Positions 11,601 through 22,838 of a DNA stretch of 64,000 nucleotides are shown here, one piece after another. Under the pieces are notes generated by a model. That model did not search any database. It saw only the letters and a list, made by a program, of their open reading frames with translations, and had not been told where the DNA came from. This stretch comes from Flaveria trinervia (Eukaryota > Streptophyta > Magnoliopsida > Asterales > Asteraceae). How positions within the stretch are numbered: position 1 is the first letter of the stretch; every line of letters begins with the position of its first letter. Both the position numbers and the translations under genes were made by a program. The stretch is from contig CM046443.1 of assembly GCA_025506515.1 (NCBI GenBank), forward strand, positions 40,498,831 to 40,562,830, given 5' to 3'.

Positions 11601-12092
11601 GGCATTTAGAATCTTGTCTGATAGATCATCAAAGCGACCCCTCCTCGAAGCTATGCACTTAAGTATCACATGTGCTAAGTACTTGTATTGGGGACACAAG
11701 TTGCTTTTGTTAAGCACCCCAGCATTTATGTCCCCAGAGTACTTAATCCTGAGGAAACACCCTCTCACTGTCAGAGGGTGTAGTCTGGTCGGGTGACCTG
11801 CATCGTCACCCAGATCTAGTACTCGACGAATATCTTCAGCAGTCACCTCGATATCCTGCCCAAATATAGTACTTCGGATGTTGTAGGGCTCATGAGATCG
11901 ATCAACCGATGCCCCCTCCCAGAAGGCCTACTGTATAGACCTATAGGGAGTGCATGGTGTAGATATTGCTCTGTGGATCCGTGACCTCTTCAGAAAAGCT
12001 CTAATGCCAGCAAACTCGGCAGCGTTCCGAGTTGTGGCATCCAGATGAGCACAAATATTGTGCTTGGTGTTTATGGTCCACCTATCAGCCAT
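8688..12092 (-). pseudogene. ORF3 of element F (family I), one intron
   Basis: The extra ORF starts M-A-D-R-W at 12092. The N-terminal domain of about 210 residues includes H-N-I-C-A-H-L and K-Y-L-A-H-V-I-L-K-C-I, and one in-frame stop (tag) follows residue 54. Next come an acidic S-D-S-D-V-E segment, a bipartite basic NLS-like cluster (K-D-K-R-R-K-R...K-S-K-K-R-R, 10861-10920), a Thr-rich low-complexity run, a coiled coil (Q-L-K-E-Q-N...K-I-E-D-L, about 10430-10300) and an Asp-rich run. After the intron at 9891-10037 there is a C-terminal domain with Y-T-P-E-E-G-E-I-I-H-D-L and W-Y-Y-D. Stops and a frameshift near 9358 break it. No membrane span is seen. Copies B and D share this layout throughout. 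The function is unknown; a nuclear DNA-associated role is my inference. Confidence 0.8.
9891..10037 (-). other. Spliceosomal intron in ORF3 of F (147 bp)
   Basis: The donor is aaaa|gtaatgcatag and the acceptor is ttttcaagtag|atcacac on the minus strand. The donor lies inside an AGT codon, giving phase 1, and an in-frame stop (tag) follows within 11 bases. The interval is AT-rich, with a branch-point-like actgat. Joining the exons restores the frame seen in B and D, leading into D-E-Y-D-V-A. Matching introns are at 33733-33867 and 62321-62469. Confidence 0.78.
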
Positions 12093-12149
12093 CAATCTGT
12101 AGCACACAGAGCACACAAGTTAGTTCATCTCACAACAGAAACCATTTAT

Positions 12150-12420
12150 TATTAACCTGCTTGAGATCAGTCTGGTTTAATCGTGCGATTAAACCATACG
12201 ACTGGGTTCAGTCATTTTGACCTAACATGCGACTGGATACAATCGAGTGACCATTCATGCGATTAGGTTCAATCGGGTGACTGAGCCTGCGATTGGTTCA
12301 GTCGGCAGACTGAGCTCATTCGTGTCATTCATTTGGCTGAATGAGTCATTCGACCAACTCAGTCGGGCGATTGTAGTTCATCCGGGTGTCCAATCGCATG
12401 ACCCACTGTTTGTTCGATTG
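12150..12420. repeat. Family I palindromic array, F spacer, ORF3-proximal
   Basis: Variants of the word include ttaatcgtgcgattaaacc, caatcgggtgactgagc and cagtcgggcgattg, spaced roughly 20-35 bp apart. They are too diverged to be simple satellite DNA, yet the CGA/TCG half-sites persist. Confidence 0.7.
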
Positions 12421-12734
12421 AAATTCGAATTTTAACCAAATCTAAACATTAAACATCGTGGTTTGATTCAATAGACTCGTAATAACCCTACTAAGTGTAT
12501 TATAACCTTGATTTCAATATTTTACTTAGTTTTATTAGGTTATTTGTCAAACTTAAGTCTCGGTTCTAGTTAGGGCCGAAAACTGTAATTTCGGAGTCAA
12601 ATCGACTGTAGTTTGGTTAGATAGCACCGCATTGTACCTGTGTAAACACTAGAAATCGTCGGAATATGAAATTTGAGGTCAAGAAAGATCAGAGGAATTT
12701 TGGCAGAGTAACGGCTCAAAGTGCGATTTTAGGG

Positions 12735-13075
12735 CGATTGAGGGGTGGTGAGTCTGTGCGATCGACTATAGCCCTATTTATATTGACTCTGTTTTCAATT
12801 GGGCGACTGGACCCATTCGCTCTTTTCATTTGGGCGATTGGATCTCAGTCGTGTGATTGGTTCAGTCGATCACTTTTTGTCGGCCGACTGGGTTTCAGTT
12901 GGGCGACTGACCTATTCGAACAACTCCATTCGGGTGACTGCCTCAATCTTGTAAGCCATTCGTGTGAATGGTTCATACTCATGCTTAATTTGGTTGACTA
13001 GTGCATAAGTATGGTCTAATCGGACGACTGGTCCATACTCATGGTCCAGTCGTGCGAATGGATCATACTTATGGT
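12735..13075. repeat. Family I palindromic array, F spacer, pol-proximal
   Basis: About fifteen words of the type gggcgattg, cagtcgtgtgattgg and cagtcgtgcgaatgg occur in 340 bp. Element D has two arrays in the corresponding part of its spacer. Confidence 0.7.
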
Positions 13076-14604
13076 TTTGACTTTATGACCATTAGACATT
13101 TAACCTCATTTAACAGTTGATTAAACATTATGAGCATTTGATCATATCAGACATGATCATCTTAACTTTGAAAACTTTTGATCACCACAGTCATGATCTT
13201 TTTCTTTTAAAACATTTTGTCACCTCAACGTGACCCATTAACATTGAAAGCACATTTGGTCACCTCAGACATGACCCTTTTAAGTGAATAAATCCCAGAT
13301 TGAATTCCACGACATAGTCAGACATATGACCTAAATTGACAAACTTAAACAAAAGAAACTACTAGAAATAAGGACAGAATTTAAGACATATTTTTATGAT
13401 TTTGTGTGAGGTGGAAATCCTAAGATTGAAATCTAACAGATTTATTTCTTGAACAGCCAGCTTCAAGTTATTTTGACCATAAGACGAACGATTCATTATG
13501 GAATCATACAGGTAATCAAATCATTCAAGACGTGTTACTAAAATCATTTGATGCTAGATTCTTGTTTTTGTCGAGAGTCATTAGCAATTAAGGAATCATA
13601 CTAGTACTATAAGACACACACATTGATTTGGACTTTCAAGAATTCCAGCCATGATGATTGTTAGTATACTTGTCCACTTAAATCCGTACACAGACTTTGG
13701 ACACAGATTGGTGATTGTTTAAGGTTTAGTTATTTCAACGAGTAGTTGTGGATCCCACGCTTATATGGTAATCAACAATCCTTAGGAGATTTTTGAGCGG
13801 TCTACGGGTATTTTGACAAGAAGAAACTATTCTTAGAGTTTTCAACGAGAAGCCAAGCCTCAGGTCAGTGCCACCACACAGCAAAGAGGCGGCAAACAGC
13901 AATGAATTCTACAATATATAGGTTATGCTTATCCTCATGTAAGTACCACCACACAACAGAGAGGCACATAACCTATCTACTTGTTTGAGCAATTTATTTT
14001 GTTGTACAGATCGCACCAACAACATAGGATATCAGTTTGATTGCTTTTTGCATTATTCATCATGTGCTTTGCTCATATTTTGGTCATCCGCACATATTTG
14101 TGGCGTTTATTTTGCTCGTCACCCCTTATTGGAACTTTGTTGATTGTGTTAACCAGGGATAAAATGATAACCCACAGCTTGTTGAACAATTTAGTTTGAT
14201 CTTGAGATCACCAACCAGGCCTACTTATCTATTGTGTTGAATCTACCGACATATCATCTAATGGTCTAGCAACCTTTAGGTCTACTTTCTCCGTGTTACC
14301 TTAGTAGTCGCTAGTTTTACTATCATTTTTCCTTTTATTTTTGCTTAGACTTCTCAGACTTATACTTAGAATTTCACATCTAATCAACTTAAATATTTTA
14401 AAGTCCCAACTGCTTTGTTCCTGTGTACTATCATTTTCCATAGTCGTTGAATCGATCTCTCGGATACGATCTCATGTCTATCAGCTTACGTGTCCTCCTC
14501 CCTCGCTTTTTTTAATACTAACTTAACCTATTCTCCTCCTAAAATTCTAAAACCATAAACGAATTGCGTTTTAGGATTTTAATATGCGAAGAATTGAAAC
14601 AATA

Positions 14605-14685
14605 AACTGAATTAAATAAAAGAAAGAATAAAAGAAAGTAAAAGAAAATAAAAATAAAAATAAAAATAAAAATAAAAGAAAATGG
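14605..14685. repeat. A-rich low-complexity run (aaaat/aaaga)n
   Basis: Short aaaat and aaaga units directly follow pol in element orientation. B has a comparable T/A-rich run at 58485-58530. Confidence 0.8.
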
Positions 14686-14739
14686 ACTTGACGCGTCGGA
14701 CTAGAGCTGTTCATCGTCTAGGATTACATCACTTTTCTT

Positions 14740-16784
14740 TTAAACGCCGTTGACCTTTAACAGATATAGAAAACGTGGTTTATCAAAGGCTTTTGTATAG
14801 AGGTCTGCGCGTTGAAAATCTGTATTTATTTTAACAACATCGATTAGATTCTTTTCAAAACAATCATGTATAAAGTGATATTTTATGCCGATGTGTTTGG
14901 TCTTAGGATGTTGGACAAGATTTTTTGTAACAGCTATAGTAGTAGAATTATCAACAAATATAGGGGTGTTAGAAAATTTCAAACCGTAGTCCCGCTTCTG
15001 CTGTTGAATCCAGATGATTTGAGAACAACAGCTTGCTGTAGCAACATATTTAGCTTCACAAGTTGACAACACAACTGATGTCTGCTTCTTACACTGCCAC
15101 GTGACTAATCTTCTCCCAAAGAATTGACAACCTGCTGAGGTGGATTTGTAGTTCATCATGCAGCCGCCATAATCCGAGTCACTGTACGCAGTAAGCTCAA
15201 AGTCATCGTCATGGGGATACCACAACCCAAGTGTGGGTGTACCCTTCAGATAATGAAATATCCTTTTGACCCTAATAAGATGGTTAACTTTTTGTTTTGC
15301 CTGATATCTTGAACAAAGACATGTTGCATACATAATATTAGGTCTTGAGGCAGTGAGGTACATGAGGGATCCAATCATTCCTCCATACATGGTGGCATCA
15401 ACCAGATCACCATTCTCGTCGGGTGCTACATCATGATTTGTAGTTAGTGGAGTCCCAACTGCGGAAGCATTCTCCATGTCAAACCGACTGAGAATATCCC
15501 CTACATACTTGGTCAGATGTAGAAATATCCCCTTTGGTGTTTGATCCACTTGTAACCCGAGTAAGAACTTCTTCTCTCCCGTGGTACTCATTTCAAATTA
15601 TGCCTTCGTTACTGCTTCATATTCTTTACATAATTCTTCGTTCTTGGAACCAAAGGTTATGTCATCAACGTAAATCTGAACCAGTAGCAAATCACCATCC
15701 TTCTCTTTGATGAACAGTGTACAGTCAATTACACCACTGCGAAATCCGTGTTTCACCAGTTGAGTTGAGAGTATTTTATACCACGCTCTCGTGGCTTGAT
15801 GAAGCCCGTAAAGAGCCTTATCCAGTTTGTAGACTCTGTCCTAATGATATGAATCCTCAAATCCTTCGGGTTGAATGACATACACTGTTTACGGATTTCA
15901 CCATCCAGAAATGCACTCTTTACATCCAATGATAGACTTTAATCTTCATTTAAGAGGCATAGGCTAGGAAGATACGGATTACTTCCATTCTTACCACAGG
16001 TGCAAATACTTCATTGTAATCAATTCCCTCGACTTGTCGAAATCCTTGAACTACAAGTCGAGCCTTGTTCTTGATGATGACACATTGGTCATCATTCTTA
16101 CATTTCAAGACCCACTTGGTGCCAATGACCTTAGCATCTTTAGGTCTATCTCAGTGTCCATACACCTAACTTCTTGAACTGAAGAAGTTCTTCTTGCATG
16201 GCACTCACCCATGCCTTATCATTTAGGGCTTCACTAACGTATTTTGGCTCGAACTGAGACACAAAACAATGATAAGCACCATCGTGAAGGTACCCTTTCT
16301 CCATTACTGAGCCATAATCAGCTGAATACAGCTTATTTCTTGTCTAAACTCCTAATCTAACATCCCCAATGACATTGTCCAGAGGATGATAGACATTTAG
16401 ACGTGATCCAGGAGTGGTGGGAACAACTACCTCGGAATCAAGATTATGAACGTTTGGTTCAGTATCTGAGGCAGTAGGAGTGTGAGGTTCCAAAGACTCA
16501 GAGGCATTAGTGTCAGATGCTTATGGACATGCAGTAGTAGGAATCTGTTGCTCCTGAGTGTCCTGATCATTATCCACGGCTTCATTGTCAAAGGAAGAGT
16601 CACTTACCTTGAGTGCTCCCCCTGAGTTGGTAGGTGATTCACCTTGTGAGCCAGAGGATGTAGATTCCTGTGATGGTGTGTTTAGAACATCATACATCAT
16701 TTTGGCTACTAACTCATCATCAGACGTGGAGAGAGGGATGTTGAAGGAGTTGAAGAATCCATCATAGTCGAAAAAGAAGGCGGG
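14740..16784 (-). pseudogene. pol: pol of F: reverse transcriptase and RNase H
   Basis: This is the C-terminal half of copia pol. The Ser/Glu-rich linker after integrase is about 16784-16330. RT follows, with a degraded T-K-W-V-L-K segment, A-R-L-V-V-Q-G near 16055 and the catalytic Y-V-D-D at 15661-15672. From 15591 to 14740 one open stretch carries L-T-A-S-R-P-N-I-M, the RNase H start Y-S-D-S-D-Y-G-G, K-T-K-H-I and A-D-L-Y-T-K-A-F. The RT part has several stops and frameshifts; the RNase H part is nearly intact. F ends 13 codons earlier than B (58465). Confidence 0.87.
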
Positions 16785-16789
16785 TCCTT
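16785..16789. repeat. Target-site duplication of solo LTR (left), tcctt
   Basis: tcctt here and tcgtt at 17575-17579 differ by one base. Element B has the undisturbed site ggaaaaggacc at about 56379-56389, showing that tcctt (aagga) is ancestral. Confidence 0.8.
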
Positions 16790-17574
16790 TGTTAGGATCT
16801 CAGCATCTAGTTTGATCAATTAGATTGGATTTGCAGCAGAATGAGCCCACGAATTAACAATTTAAACAAGAACACACGAAATTTATCAATGAAACAGTGT
16901 TTGTTATAGAGAGAGAATTTCTGCCAAAAGGAATATATTCATTCAATACACGCTTCGGCTGGCTTCCACCCCGTTACAATTAGGTCATCTTTCCTTTTAT
17001 AAGGGAAGCTGACGTCAGCTAATGTCACTTGACAGTGAGATCTAACTGTTATTTAACTACTGAAAGTTAACACAACTACTAAAGATGTCAAACAGCTGAC
17101 ATCTTCTTACAAAAATACCAAGTGTTAACTATCACTACAACTACTGAAAAGAAACTACTGAAACAACAACGACTGAAGAACATGCTCTTCAGTCATTTTA
17201 CAAGTACTGAAATAGAAAAGAAAACTACTGAAAGGAAACATCACAACAACTGAAGAATGCTTCTTTAGCTGTTGTGACAAACTCTGAAGGCTTCAGTACT
17301 TGGACTTCTTGAACTTCAGTTGTTGTCATCAGCTGATGTTTTCAGATGTTGTCTTCAGTCTTTGTACTTTAGCTATTGATCTTCAGTACTTTAGTCTTCA
17401 GCTGTTGATCTTCAGACTTTGGTCTTCACCTGTTGAAGTCTTCATTACTTTAGTCTTCAGTTGTTGATCTTCAGACTTTGTCAAACAGCTGATCAAGTCT
17501 TCAGCAGTTGTTGTGATGTCTTGTGGGACTTAAAGGTTTTTCTGATCTGGCTCATTGGTTCTTTTGGTCCAACA
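16790..17574 (-). repeat. Solo LTR of family III inserted in F pol
   Basis: 785 bp. In element orientation it starts TGTTGGACCAAAAGAACC and ends GATCCTAACA, the same ends as the LTRs of element A (43804-44721 and 55386-56220). It has no internal region and is flanked by near-identical 5-bp repeats, as expected after LTR-LTR recombination. It interrupts the integrase-RT linker of F. The interior is rich in ctgaagac and cagtagtt words, but it lacks the regular 28-bp array of A. Confidence 0.9.
17040..17500. repeat. Family III word cluster in the solo LTR
   Basis: Dense aactactgaaa, cttcagtag, cttcagctgttgatcttcag and related words form short inverted pairs. Confidence 0.65.
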
Positions 17575-17579
17575 TCGTT
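17575..17579. repeat. Target-site duplication of solo LTR (right), tcgtt
   Basis: This is the partner of 16785-16789, with one mismatch. Confidence 0.78.
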
Positions 17580-18628
17580 TTCCAGTAGGAGGGGTGGTGT
17601 ATCTCTGAACATCGACGTTACACCACCCTCTACTTGACCCATTGAGTGCTTGTAAACTCTCTTATTTGATATTTTGTATCCTAGGAAGATTCCCTCTTCA
17701 GCCTTCTCGCTAAACTTTCCTTCCTGAGTTTTCTTCAGCAACGTGCATGGTGCTCCAAACGGTTCGAGATACTCCAGATTTGGTTTACGTCATTGAAGTA
17801 ACTCGTAACATGTCTTGCCATGATGTTTTACCACCAAAACTTGATTTAACGTGTAACACACATTGGCCACTACCTCATTCCAAAATTGGATAGGCAGTTT
17901 CGAGTCTGCTAGCATTGTGCGTGCTGTCTCTATTAAGCTGCAATTCTTTTTCTTAGCAACTCCGTTCATCGAAAGAGTATAGGCGGAAGTGAACTGATGC
18001 ACAATTCCCTTTTCTTTGCAGAAATCCTCCATCCATTGGTTCTTGAACTCGATTCTGTTGTCTGAGCGTACTTATCTTACCTTCAACTTGTAGAGAGACT
18101 CCAGTGTAGTTACCAATTCTTTGAATGACTCAAATGTTTTTGATTTTGATTTCAAAAGCATCACCCAAGAGAATCTTGAGTAGTCATCTTTAACTACATA
18201 GCAGTACAAGGCGCCTACGATGCTTCTTGTACTGACTGGACCAAACAGATCTATGTGAAGAAGCTCAAGAGGCGGTTCTATAGAATTAACTTTTTTTTGC
18301 CTTATGAGACTTCTTTGTCTGTTTGCCTTTCTTCCAGGCGACACAAAAATCTGGGACTTGGAAGTTCTTGACATTGACTCCTCGCACTAGATCATTCTGT
18401 ATCAAGTGGTTCATCTTTCGTGGATTGATGTGCCCCATTCGCCTATGCCAAGAGATAGAGTCCTTCTTAGTAGCTTTTGACAAGAAGCACTGAACTTGAT
18501 GATCCGTTGTGGAGGCCTTTGATAGATCCAAGACGTAAAGGTCATTATATCTTGAGGCTGACATTAATACTTGTTCCTCCAGAATCACATAGTCCTTCTT
18601 CAGGACATAACACTTCTTATTGTCGAAA
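17580..18628 (-). pseudogene. pol: pol of F: GAG-pre-integrase and integrase
   Basis: It starts abruptly at the patch junction (18628) with residues matching B just before Y-V-L-K-K-D-Y. The pre-integrase segment S-W-H-R-R-M-G-H-I-N is near 18465-18430. The integrase segment L-L-H-I-D-L-F-G-P is near 18265-18240, with D-D-Y-S-R-F-S-W after it. The catalytic Glu position reads V-A-K-K-K-N (about 17960), where B has V-A-E-W-K-N, so the third acidic residue of the D,D-35-E triad is replaced by Lys. The C-terminal part (F-L-G-Y-K-I-S-N-K-R-V-Y) ends at the solo LTR. A frameshift near 18300 and stops are present. Confidence 0.87.
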
Positions 18629-19131
18629 GAACAAGAAGAGTTCGGGTTTGAAGAAGAACAAGAAGAAAGAATTTGAATTCAAGGTAAGAATTCATGCTTT
18701 TATGGTGTTCTTGACTGGTCATATCCTCGAGTTTATGCTTATGTGTGTTTGTATGTGTTCGGGTATGTTTTTAGTGGGTTTCTAAGAGGTTGAATTCAAT
18801 TTGCAAACGAGTTTGGAAGAAGCCATACTCAAAAGCTGCAAAGGTGAGTTCTAGGACCCCTCTTTTATTGGTTTTTAACTGATTTTGGGGTTGGAAATGC
18901 ATGAATATATGTTTTTACTAAGCTGGGTTTCAGACCCATACGCTTGAATGTGTGTATGATGATGTCATGATGTGATGTATGACTATGTTCATGCTTGATG
19001 ATGTATGATTTTGTTTCTAAGGCTTAGAGGGTAAGATTTAAGCTTAGAACATGATGAATGGTGCATGGAAATCGAATATGATGTTTTAGGCTCACATTTT
19101 AAGTTTTTAAATCTGCCTAAGTGTTTGTAAG

Positions 19132-19600
19132 CCAATGCGGATGAAGTCAAATGTGGATGAAGTTAATGCGGATGAACATTGACTAAGTGCATGAAATGCG
19201 GATGGGCATTAACTGTCTGGGAAATGCGGATGGAAGGGTTAATACGGATGAACATTAACCATAGAGTAAGCCAATGCGGATGAAGTCAAATGCGGATGAA
19301 GTCAATGCGGATGAACATTGACTAAGTGCATGAAATGCGGATGAGCATTTGACTGTCTGGGGATGGAAAGGGTTAATGCGGATGAACATTAACCATTGAG
19401 TAAGCCAATGCGGATGAAGTCAAATGCAGATGAAGTCAATGCGGAGGAACATTGACTAAGTGCATGAAATGCGGATGAGCATTTGACTAAGTATATGAAA
19501 TGCGGATGAGTAAGTCAAATACGGATGACAAATGCGGATGAGTAAGTCAAATTCGGATGACAAATACGGATGAAGCAAATCAAATGCGGATGAACACTTA
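19132..19600. repeat. Minisatellite built on aatgcggatga
   Basis: The 11-mer aatgcggatga and variants recur over twenty times. They are arranged in a higher-order unit of about 134-139 bp starting at 19132, 19271 and 19405, each beginning ccaatgcggatgaagtc, and then decay into shorter units. Confidence 0.85.
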
Positions 19601-20120
19601 GAATAATTCTGACTTTTTGGGAGAAAAATGAATAATGTAGGCTTTGACCTAGGAGATTCGCGGGGGTTATGTAAGTTGACTTTTGGGGTCATAGATGGTG
19701 TGATGGGCATGTAATGATATGTGTTTGATGCTTATGCAAGTTGATGATGATGATGTTGCATGGTTATACATGATGTATGTTATGTATGTATGATGCCGTG
19801 CATGATGATGTATGAATTATATGTTTATGTTCCTTATGATGATGTATGTTTATCTTTCCTATGACTTTACATGTTATGAAAGTGAATGAACGAAGTATTA
19901 TGTAACGTAAAGTGAAAGATAATGAAGAGGAACATGATGATGAATGCATGCATTAATGAATGAATGAATGTAAGAACCGCTTGCAAGCAAATGTATGGAG
20001 ATGCACACCTATTGTAGGTGTTAGCTCAACAGTGTGTGGGTTAGCTACCCCAAAGGATGCACATTGGGGTCCTTCTTTGTGATTGACCATATTGATGAAC
20101 CATTGTTGCGTGTCTTAGCA

Positions 20121-20320
20121 ACTGTGACCACTTGGTGCTGGGCACTACCGATGAAGGTCTTTTATAGGCTTAGGTCCAGTATCATGAGCATGAAGGGCAT
20201 AGCATATGACAATGGTATACCTGAACTTTACCTTAGGTACTGTGACCACTTGGTGTTGGGCACCACCGATGAAGGTCTTTTATAGGCTTAGGCACAGTAT
20301 CATGTGCATGAAGGGTAAAG
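20121..20320 (+). repeat. 82-bp direct repeat within the patch
   Basis: 20121-20202 and 20239-20320 are near-identical, starting actgtgaccacttggtg and ending catgaaggg(c/t)a(t/a)ag, separated by 36 bp. Confidence 0.85.
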
Positions 20321-20817
20321 TTCATGGTGATGATGAAAGGAAGGAATGAAATGATGTATGAATGAAAGTATGAACGAAAGAATGATGAAGATAATAATTA
20401 TACTATCTATATGTATGTACGATGTATGATCACGAACAAATGTAAAGCATAATATGATTTTGAGAGAAAGAATGGTTTTACGAATGAAAAGTATGTTTTA
20501 TTATAAAACTAGAACTCACTCAGCAACGCTGACTTTTATGTGTTTCCAGTTGGCAGGTAATGTTGCTGAGGATGGCACGAGGCAGTTGCTCAGCTCTTTT
20601 GGATGGCATCCATTTATATAAAGCTTTTGTGATGTAATACAACAAATGTAATTTTGTAACCGACAAACGATGCATTATTTTGTAAAAGTTTTTATGATGA
20701 ATTGAAATGCCGTTTTTGAATGTTTCTGCTACGAATGTTTATTTAAAAAAACTGTAAATGTATGTTTTATGTGCAATGGTTGATTGGCTGTAAGCGTCCC
20801 AGGAACGGGGCCTTACA

Positions 20818-22838
20818 AGGTCTCATATGGTGGCGGAACCACTTTATATCCCAAACCCTCTCCATTGTTGTGCTCTCTCACTAAGTGTTGGACAATGTGA
20901 GAAGAACTTGTCCAACTATGTAGTTTTTGTTTTAATGAATTTACTTCTACTCCCAAAACTACATTTTGTTTCTTAGTGTCTTCTAGGGAGTTTAGATAGA
21001 ACTTAATATCATTAGCTTGATTAAAGGCTACAACTTCAGTTTCCCTAAGTTGTTTATTCACGAGTTCTATGTTTTCTTTATAGTTGTGCTCATTTTGTTT
21101 TAAGACTCTATTGGCTTCAGTGCATAGTTGTAAGTCCTTTACTAAGTTATCATTATGGTCTAATAACCTAGAAAATTTCATATCAATGCTTTCCCTAAAT
21201 TTATTACAATCAGAAGAAGCATGATTATTGAAAAATGAGTAGTGGTACTTACCTGAGAAGGTGAGGTTGAATCAGCCATCAAGACAGTGTCTGACTTCTC
21301 TGGTTCTGGTGATTCTGGACTTGTTGGACTTATCCCTTCTTCAGGCAGGTGATCAACTACTATTGCAGATTCTTCAACATTTGACATTGCAAGCTCCACT
21401 GCAATAGCACCTTCACTTGTTGAGTTGTCATCTAGATCCTCGACACTAGCAATGTTGGATTCTCCCAGAGACACAAAGCGGAAGCTCCAATCTTGTCCTT
21501 CGTCATCATGAGCTGTTAAGGCTTTAGGATCCTTGCTCGATGAAGTCGGACTGCTTGTGGGCTTATCCTGATGAGTGAAAGATGAGAATGGATTCCCATT
21601 TCCCGTGTTCATGGGCTTCACACATTCACGTTTAAAGTGCCCCTTTTCCCCACAGTTGAAACAGGTAACTTTTGTCTTGTCAAGCCAAAAGTTGTGTCCT
21701 TAGTGGCAATCAGATTCTGTCTTGTCTTCTTGAAAACTTCTTTGCTCTTCGAACAGCACTTGCTGAGGCCCACATGATGTCCATCCTTTCTAACTCTGTC
21801 TCGTCTACCTGCTCTAGTCCTCGTCTGCCATATGGCATTTCCTAATTTTCCCAGCGACTAGCCTGTCATAGGAGTGGACAACAGCTGCTAAGAGATCCAT
21901 GTGCTCTTTTGCTACCTCTACTGTCACATTCCTGAGATTCTCGGTCTTCAGTTTTGTAACATTTGCTTCAGGTGCTATGTATTGGGTACTTGACGACCCT
22001 GACCTGTCAGATCCTAAAGTAGTAGCTTATGATAGACCAGCTGAACTTGACACAAACGCCATTTGAAGTGGTGCTCTAGATGTTTTGGCTTGTGGAGTTG
22101 AGTTGTACAGTGTCGGATTCTGATCATATGAAGATTTTTGGGCCCTGTACTTCATCCTTAACTCTTCCTCTTGCAGTTTCCTAATGAAGTCGTTGATGTC
22201 TAACTTCGCTAGCATATCATTCTGCCTGAGGTTGGAGACAAACGAACTCCACTTCTCCGGCAATCCATCTGCAAAGTTTGAAACTTTGTCTTCCATTGAA
22301 GTAGTGACTCCATGAGTGTGCATCTCACTCATCAGGTGGTAGAAACGATCAATGACAATGTCCAAGCTTTCCGTTCCCATTGACGAGAAGTTGTCAAACT
22401 CCTTCTTCAACGCTTTAGCCTTCAGAGCTTTTAACGATGCATTTCCGTCATACCTCTTTTCCATGCATCCCAGAGCTTCTTAGCTTGCTTTTTCTCAGAA
22501 AATCGATGGAAGATGTCCTTAGGAATTGACTGAGTTAGCAATGCATATACTTTCTTCTTGGCATTGTATTTTGCCTTTTGTCTGTCTGTCATACCACTTA
22601 AGGTGATTTTAACTCCATCTGCACCTACAGGCATACTATATCCTATCTCTATCGACTCCCACAGGTTGGGATGTACTCCATTTAAGTAAATCTCAAACCT
22701 TTGCTTCCATTGTGGGTAATCATCTAACGTTATTAGCTTAGGGGGCTTGTTATGATTTCCCACTTCATTTTCTAGAAGCAATAAGTTTTGAATCATAGAA
22801 TCCCTTCCTGCGGTGAACGATGAATATTGATCCTCCAT
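20818..22838 (-). pseudogene. gag: gag of element F (family I), C-terminus replaced
   Basis: The capsid/nucleocapsid polyprotein starts M-E-D-Q-Y at 22838. The N-terminal region contains L-D-D-Y-P-Q-W and the copia-type gag-polypeptide segment K-R-Y-D-G-N-A-S-L-K-A (about 22470-22430). The first CCHC knuckle C-F-N-C-G-E-K-G-H-F-K-R-E-C is at 21622-21663. A Ser/Glu-rich stretch follows, then a long predicted coiled coil (about 21181-20860, with L-K-Q-N-E-H and L-N-S-L-E-D-T-K-K-Q), typical of SIRE-like gag. It ends at the patch junction (20817). Frameshifts near 22455 and 21800 and stops break it. B gag is the less-truncated relative. Confidence 0.87.

Larger units (their letters stand above)
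12093..14739 (-). other. Pol-ORF3 spacer of element F
   Basis: This 2.6-kb non-coding spacer holds two family I palindromic arrays (about 12150-12420 and 12735-13075), the conserved block shared with D and B (13490-14330, with tataag at 13760-13765 on the minus strand), and an A-rich low-complexity run (14605-14685). Just before the ORF3 start codon is ctgtgtgctacag|attg (12093-12110), a good-looking splice acceptor. No coding region is seen. Confidence 0.75.
18629..20817 (+). mobile_element. Foreign patch in F, probably a 5'-truncated Ty3/gypsy LTR
   Basis: This 2.19-kb segment is unrelated to copia and replaces about 1.09 kb of F (end of gag, second zinc knuckle, protease) that B retains at about 41824-42906. 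Its right end reads ...ggaacggggccttaca, an LTR-like terminus. About 300 bp before it is aactcactcagcaacgctga...gttggcagg, similar in style to LTR ends of plant chromoviruses (Tekay/Del type); I rate that assignment as moderate. The left end has no TG terminus or target duplication, so it is truncated. It contains a minisatellite and an 82-bp direct repeat. No ORF looks real. Confidence 0.5.

Noticed and set aside
12180..13000. Plus-strand ORFs across the F spacer
   Set aside because: They run through palindromic words opposite to the element's transcription and are not shared with B or D.
20034..20285. Small ORF in the gypsy-like patch
   Set aside because: It is created by the 82-bp direct repeat; no recognisable motif and no start context.
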